64,000 nt of DNA from contig NZ_CP022296.1 of assembly GCF_017310035.1 (NCBI RefSeq), positions 3,720,001 through 3,784,000 on the forward strand, written 5' to 3'. This document shows positions 59,776 through 64,000 of the stretch, one piece after another. Origin of the DNA: Nocardioides sp. S5 (GTDB lineage: Bacteria > Actinomycetota > Actinomycetes > Propionibacteriales > Nocardioidaceae). The notes beneath the pieces were generated by a model. The model made no database searches, had not been told where the DNA came from, and saw nothing but the letters and a program-made list of their open reading frames with translations. Each line of letters starts with the position of its first letter. Positions within the stretch are counted from its first letter, which is position 1. A program made the translations under genes and the position numbers.

Positions 59776-60825
59776 TCAGGCCACGACCAGGACGGGCACC
59801 GCAGCCACCTCGAGGCGTACGGCGTCGCCCGGCTGCAGCCGCAGCGCGTCCGGGCTGGCCAGCTGGGCGACGACGTCCGTCCCGTCGGCCAGGGTGCTGG
59901 TGACGCGCGACAGCGGGCCGAGGAACATCACGGTCGCCACGGTGGCGGTGCCGGCAGCGTCCGCCACCACCGACACCGACTCGGGCCGGACGAGCGCATG
60001 TCCCGCACCGGTCGTCGACCCGGGCAGGACCGGCACCTCGCGCCCCAGCACCGCGGCGACACCGTCCCTCACCTGGGCCGGAAGCCGGTTGCTGAGTCCG
60101 ACGAACTCCCCCACGAAGCGGCTGGCCGGGGCGGAGTAGAGCTCGGCAGGCGGAGCCAGCTGCTCGAGGCGGCCTGCGTTCATCACTCCGACCCGGTCGG
60201 CGACGGCGAGCGCCTCCTCCTGGTCGTGGGTGACGAAGAGCGTCGTGGTGCCGACCTCGATCTGGACGCGCCTGATCTCGTCGCGCAGCTGCACCCGCAC
60301 CTTGGCGTCGAGGGCCGACAGCGGCTCGTCGAGGAGCAGGACGGACGGCTCGATCGCCAGCGCCCGGGCCAGGGCCACCCGCTGCTGCTGGCCGCCGGAG
60401 AGCTGGTGGGCGTAGCGGTCTGCGTGCTCGCCGAGGCCCACCAGCTCGAGCATGTCGCCCGCGCGCCCACGACGGGTGGCGCCGTCGCGCCCGCGCATCT
60501 TGAGGCCGAAGGCGACGTTGTCGATCACCGTCATGTGCGGGAAGAGGCTGTAGGCCTGGAACACCATCCCCATGTCGCGCTTGCTGGCCGGCACCCGGGT
60601 CAGGTCCTTGCCGCCAACCGACACCGTGCCCGACGTGGCACGGTCGAGCCCCGCAAGGATGCGCAGCGCCGTGGTCTTGCCGCAGCCGGAGGGGCCGAGC
60701 AGGGCGACGAGCTCGCCGGGCGCGAGGTCCAGGGTGAACCCGTCCAACGCCTTCACGGGACCGTAGACGCGGGTGAGGTCGGACAGGGCGACGGCGAGAC
60801 CGCGCGACGAGGTCTGGTCGGTCAT
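59776..60825 (-). CDS. ABC transporter ATP-binding protein (PotA/AfuC-like)
   Basis: 349 residues. Walker A GPSGCGKTTALRILAGLDRATSG near residue 40, VFQAYSLFPHMTVIDNVAFGLKM, signature LSGGQQQRVALARALAIEPSVLLLDEPLSALDAKVRVQLR, VTHDQEEALAVADRVGVM, and a C-terminal TOBE_2 domain with FVGLSNRLPAQVRDG and VRPESVSV. TOBE_2 ATPases serve polyamine, iron(III), thiamine or phosphonate importers. It overlaps the upstream permease gene by 4 bp and closes the SBP-permease-permease-ATPase operon. Confidence 0.92.
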   Translation of the reverse strand: MTDQTSSRGLAVALSDLTRVYGPVKALDGFTLDLAPGELVALLGPSGCGKTTALRILAGLDRATSGTVSVGGKDLTRVPASKRDMGMVFQAYSLFPHMTVIDNVAFGLKMRGRDGATRRGRAGDMLELVGLGEHADRYAHQLSGGQQQRVALARALAIEPSVLLLDEPLSALDAKVRVQLRDEIRRVQIEVGTTTLFVTHDQEEALAVADRVGVMNAGRLEQLAPPAELYSAPASRFVGEFVGLSNRLPAQVRDGVAAVLGREVPVLPGSTTGAGHALVRPESVSVVADAAGTATVATVMFLGPLSRVTSTLADGTDVVAQLASPDALRLQPGDAVRLEVAAVPVLVVA

Positions 60826-61616
60826 GAGGAGACTCCTTGGTTGCGCCGGTGCCGGTCACGGCTGAGGAAGGTGAGGCCGACGAGCAGCACGGACACCAGC
60901 AGCATCGAGGCCAGCGCGGCGGCCATGGCAGCGGGCCCGTTGCTCTTGTAGAGGGCGGCCATCGCCACCGGCAGGGTGTCGAAGCGGAGCAGCGAGGCGA
61001 AGACGTACTCCCCGAGCACCAGGGCGACTGAGATGAACGCGGCACCGAGGATGCCGCCGGCGATGTTGGGCATGATGACCCGCACGATGACGGTGAACCA
61101 CCCGGCGCCGAGCGACCGGGCCGCCTCCGACAGCGTGGTCGCATCGATCCCCGAGAGCGAGGCGTCCACGGCGCGGAACGAGTAGGGCAGCACCAGCACG
61201 ACGTAGGCGAAGGTCAGCACCAGCGCGCTGTCGCCCAGCAGGTAGGTCACCCACGAGTAGACGTTGCCGATGCCCACCACGATCACCAGCGCCGGGATGG
61301 TCAGCGGGAGCAGGCACAGGAACTCGATCAGCCCCTTCGCGCGGGGGACGCGCAGCCGGACCCACACCATCGTCGGCACCAGCAGGGCGACCATCAGCAC
61401 GACGGTGAAGAGCGCGAGCAGGAGCGAGGCGACGATCGACGAGCGCAGGTCCTCGTCGCGGAACATGAAGGTCCAGTTGTCCCACGTGCGCCCCGGGGCG
61501 CTTCCGCGGACCTGGGTGGAGAAGTCGAACATCGCCAGCAGCGGGACGAAGAAGTAGGCCGCGAACGCCAGCAGCAGCACTGCGCGGACGACGCGGGAGA
61601 CGGGCGACGCCTTCAT
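60822..61616 (-). CDS. ABC transporter permease (PotC-like)
   Basis: 264 residues from ATG 61616, overlapping both neighbours by 4 bp. About six helices, starting VVRAVLLLAFAAYFFVPLLAMFDFSTQV. The EAA loop is SEAARSLGAGWFTVIVRVIMPNIAGGILGAAFISVALVLGEYVFASLL near residue 160. FLCLLPLTIPALVIVVGIGNVY is typical of PotC/PhnV-type permeases. It pairs with the next permease as the channel of the operon's importer. Confidence 0.91.
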   Translation of the reverse strand: MKASPVSRVVRAVLLLAFAAYFFVPLLAMFDFSTQVRGSAPGRTWDNWTFMFRDEDLRSSIVASLLLALFTVVLMVALLVPTMVWVRLRVPRAKGLIEFLCLLPLTIPALVIVVGIGNVYSWVTYLLGDSALVLTFAYVVLVLPYSFRAVDASLSGIDATTLSEAARSLGAGWFTVIVRVIMPNIAGGILGAAFISVALVLGEYVFASLLRFDTLPVAMAALYKSNGPAAMAAALASMLLVSVLLVGLTFLSRDRHRRNQGVSS

Positions 61617-62416
61617 CGCATCCACCTCGACGTGCGCCTGAGGAGCAGGTTGTAGGCCACCATCACCATGGTCACCACGACGATCATCTCCAGCGCGAGC
61701 GCGTAGCCCACGTTGGCCTGGCCCAGGAGGACCTCGCTCGTGATGGCCTGGCGGATGAGGAGCGGCACGATCGGCTGCCCCTGGCTGACCAGCACGGCGG
61801 CAGTGGCGTAGGCCGCGAAGGCGTTGGCGAAGAGCAGCAGCAACGCGCCGAGGAAGGCGGGGGTCAGCAGGGGGATCGCCACGTGCCTCCAGTAGGCCCA
61901 CGTGCTCGCGCCGAGGTTGACCGCGGCCTCGCGCCACTGCGGGCGCAGGCCCTCGAAGGCGGGAGCGAAGACGATCACCATGAGCGGGATCTGGAAGTAG
62001 CTGTAGACGACGACCAGCCCGGGAAGCCCGAAGAGCCAGCCAGAACCGTAGAGATCGACGCCGGTGAGCTCCATGACCGCGTTGGTGACGACACCCACCG
62101 GGCCGATGGTCGCGATCCAGGCGAAGGCGAGGACGACACCGCCGAACTGGGCGAGCACGCCGCTCACGGCGAGCGTGGCTCGGCGCGGCAGGCTGTGCGC
62201 GGGCATCGAGACGATGAGGTAGGCGAGGAGCGCGCCGAGCACGGCGCCGATCACCGCTGTGGACGCCGACAGGATCAGCGACCCCTTCAGCGCCGAGACG
62301 GCCGCGTCGCCCGTCAGGGCGTCGAGGTTGCCCAGCGTCAGCGCGCCGTCCTCGTCCTGGAACGCGCCGAGGACGACGGTGAGCGTCGGGACGACGAGGA
62401 ACACCAGGACGAACAC
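61613..62416 (-). CDS. ABC transporter permease (PotB-like)
   Basis: 267 residues from GTG 62416. About six helices; EAA loop EAAVNLGASTWAYWRHVAIPLLTPAFLGALLLLFANAFAAYATAAVL near residue 160. The frame stays open upstream to 62494 and there encodes a plausible N-terminus (STPTTSEGRGRR, then LAVAPALPLLPFLVFV), which completes helix 1. The only start there would be CTG 62494 overlapping the SBP stop. The true start may therefore be upstream of 62416. Overlaps the PotC-like gene by 4 bp. Confidence 0.85.
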   Translation of the reverse strand: MFVLVFLVVPTLTVVLGAFQDEDGALTLGNLDALTGDAAVSALKGSLILSASTAVIGAVLGALLAYLIVSMPAHSLPRRATLAVSGVLAQFGGVVLAFAWIATIGPVGVVTNAVMELTGVDLYGSGWLFGLPGLVVVYSYFQIPLMVIVFAPAFEGLRPQWREAAVNLGASTWAYWRHVAIPLLTPAFLGALLLLFANAFAAYATAAVLVSQGQPIVPLLIRQAITSEVLLGQANVGYALALEMIVVVTMVMVAYNLLLRRTSRWMR

Positions 62417-62490
62417 GAGGAACGGCAGCAGCGGAAGGGCGGGAGCGACGGCGAGCCGTCGTCCCCGCCCCTCAGAAGTGGTCGGCGTGC

Positions 62491-63615
62491 TCAGCGGATG
62501 GCCTTGGACCAGTTCGCTGCGAGGTACTCACCGGCCGTGACGGTCTGCTCGTCGGTCGGGACCACCGGGTCGCCGCTGACCTCCGGGAGGGCACCCCAGA
62601 GCTCGGCGTCGATCGTGCCGGCCTCGGCCATCGCGTCGCCGCGGACCGGGCGGGCGCCGCCCTCGAGCCAGAGGTTCTGCCCCTCGTCGCTGTAGAGGAA
62701 CTCCTGCCACAGCCGCGCGGCGGCCGGGTTCGGCGCGTCGGCGTTGATGGCCTGGAAGTAGTAGCCGGCGACGACGGCCTCCTCAGGGACCACGGTCCTC
62801 CAGGTGTCGACGTTGGCCGCGGCGGCCGCGCCGAGGTAGTCCCAGTCGATGACGACCGGCGTCGTGCCCTGCTCGATGGTGGTCGAGTCGGGGTCGACGG
62901 TGAGGAAGTTGCCGGCCTCCTTGAGCTCGGTGAAGAAGTCCACGCCGGGTGCGATGTCGTCGGCGGACCCGCCGTTGGCGATGGCCGCCATCATCACGCC
63001 GCTGAAGGCCGCGCCTGCCTGCGTCGGGTCACCGTTGAGGGCGACCTTGCCCTCGAACTCGGGCCCCAGCAGGTCGGACAGCGACGTCACCTCGGGGACC
63101 ACGGCCGAGTCGTAGCCGATCGACATGTAGCCGCCGTAGTCGTTGACCCAGGCGCCGTCCGCGTCCTTGAACTCGTCGGGGATGTCGTCCCAGGTCTCGA
63201 CCTGGTAGGGCGCGAACATGTCGGTGTTGGCGAGGGCGACCGACTGGCCGAGGTCGAAGACGTCGGGCGCGCGGTCGGTGCCGGCGAGCTCGTTGGCGGC
63301 ATTGATCTCGTCCTGCGAGGCGGCGTCGGGCTGGGCGGAGTTGACCTCGATGTCGTACTTCTCCTCGAAGGTCGAGATCACCTCGCCGTAGTTGGCCCAG
63401 TCCGGCGGGAGGGCGATGACGTTGAGCTCGCCCTCGTCCTGGGCGGCCCGGACGAGCTCGTCCATGCCACCGAAGTCCTCGGCCGACGTGGCCGCCGCAG
63501 CGTCCACCCCGCTCTCGGTGGTGGTGTCGTTCTCCTCCTCGGGAGCGGCGCAGGCCGCCACGGACATGAGCGTGGCCGTCGCCGTGAGCGAGACGAGCAT
63601 CTTGCGGGTGTTCAT
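62491..63615 (-). CDS. ABC transporter substrate-binding lipoprotein (PotD/Afu-like)
   Basis: 374 residues from ATG 63615, five bases after GGAGG. Lipobox SVAAC with Cys near residue 23. The mature part is a type II binding protein: LVRAAQDEGELNVIALPPDWANYGEVISTFEEKYDIEVNSAQPDAASQDEINA near residue 54, YGGYMSIGYDSAVVPEVTSLSDLLGPEFEGKVALNGDPTQAG, and PEEAVVAGYYFQAINADAPNPAAARLWQEFLYSDEGQNLWLEGGARPV. It is close to the iron/thiamine/phosphonate/polyamine group. The ligand is not resolved; the nearby PEP-mutase-like gene hints weakly at a phosphonate. Confidence 0.9.
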   Translation of the reverse strand: MNTRKMLVSLTATATLMSVAACAAPEEENDTTTESGVDAAAATSAEDFGGMDELVRAAQDEGELNVIALPPDWANYGEVISTFEEKYDIEVNSAQPDAASQDEINAANELAGTDRAPDVFDLGQSVALANTDMFAPYQVETWDDIPDEFKDADGAWVNDYGGYMSIGYDSAVVPEVTSLSDLLGPEFEGKVALNGDPTQAGAAFSGVMMAAIANGGSADDIAPGVDFFTELKEAGNFLTVDPDSTTIEQGTTPVVIDWDYLGAAAAANVDTWRTVVPEEAVVAGYYFQAINADAPNPAAARLWQEFLYSDEGQNLWLEGGARPVRGDAMAEAGTIDAELWGALPEVSGDPVVPTDEQTVTAGEYLAANWSKAIR

Positions 63616-63866
63616 CGGACCTCCAGTGAGCATCTGCCGGGGGATCGGCGGGGTGTGCCGCGCGGAGCCTCGTAGGTCCCGTCGTTGCGGAGGCTACTCC
63701 CGGATGGCCGCCACGCGTCCGACCAGTGAACACCCGGTCCTCGGTCGCACCGGTCCGGGCGCGCGGATGAGCCACTGGCGACGACCCCTGAGCGCTAGGC
63801 TGCCGCCGCGCTGGACCGTCGTCGGCGTCCGCGGCCCCGGCAGGGCCGACCTGCGGGGGTCCTGAC
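63616..63866. other. Intergenic region between divergent genes
   Basis: 251 bp holding the promoter side of the ABC operon and of the small membrane protein gene. No clear motif or hairpin was recognised. Confidence 0.4.
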
Positions 63867-64000
63867 ATGCGGATCGTGCTGTTCCTCGTCCCACTCGTGC
63901 TGGGCATCTACTGCCTCGTCGACGCAATCACCAGCCGCGACGACGAGGTGCGCCACCTCCAGAAGACGTGGTGGGTCCTGCTGATCCTGTTCTTCCCCGT
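63867..64000 (+). CDS. PLDc_N-type small membrane protein, 3' end cut by window
   Basis: Starts at ATG 63867 and runs off the window after 44 residues. MRIVLFLVPLVLGIYCLVDAITS is the first helix, followed by DDEVRHLQKTWWVLLILFFPV, the start of the second. The W-(V/I)-L-L-x-L-F-F-P pattern is typical of the PLD nuclease N-terminal (PLDc_N) two-helix proteins of actinobacteria. Function unknown. Confidence 0.7.
   Translation, partial: MRIVLFLVPLVLGIYCLVDAITSRDDEVRHLQKTWWVLLILFFP

Overview
The window is high-GC actinobacterial DNA. GTG starts are frequent, operons are packed with 4-bp ATGA/GTGA overlaps, and the gene set (DUF3054, DUF4245, DUF6542, DUF1707 and LpqY-SugABC-like transport) fits a Nocardioidaceae-type chromosome, probably Nocardioides or a relative; the genus is an inference. 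No rRNA, complete tRNA or CRISPR array was seen.

Layout. 1-11.6 kb: a truncated unknown gene, an IS110-family insertion sequence, a minus-strand P450 / GH43 / thioesterase run, an MFS transporter, a pseudouridine catabolism pair (PfkB kinase + psuG), and small enzymes (glutaredoxin-like, VOC, GNAT, alpha/beta hydrolase). 11.7-19.7 kb: an accessory island between the alpha/beta hydrolase and ychF. It carries two toxin-antitoxin modules, a tRNA 3' fragment with its terminator, a GlxA-type regulator next to a monooxygenase, a truncated tyrosine recombinase, and a serine hydrolase / esterase / PucR regulator group. A 19-bp near-repeat of the ychF 3' end bounds it. 19.7-38.6 kb: mostly housekeeping. 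It holds ychF, two PH-domain membrane proteins, an acyl-CoA dehydrogenase, a secreted metzincin protease, exonuclease III, rmuC, YciO, ispH, xseAB, a HTH-TOBE regulator with modABC, and glpX.

38.6-55.4 kb: sugar metabolism. It has galK, an LpqY-SugABC-like transporter, an amylosucrase-like GH13, a second MsmK/UgpC-type ATPase, an AglEFG-like transporter, a GH1 beta-glucosidase and a LacI regulator. The two binding-protein genes have GTGA-N6-TCAC (CRP/GlxR-like) motifs upstream, and the second has a LacI-type operator between its likely -35 and -10. The cluster probably imports alpha- and beta-glucosides, trehalose or sucrose and splits them inside the cell. 55.4-64 kb: a DUF1707 protein, a CapA + M15 peptidase fusion lipoprotein, a flavin monooxygenase, a PEP-mutase-like enzyme, a PotABCD/Afu-type ABC operon, and the start of a PLDc_N-type membrane protein cut by the window edge.

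The features most worth a second look are the ychF-linked island, the IS110 element with structured leader DNA (candidate bridge RNA), the CapA-M15 fusion, the symmetric 31-bp-spaced repeat set at 30.7 kb and the paired long palindromes at the 3' end of galK.
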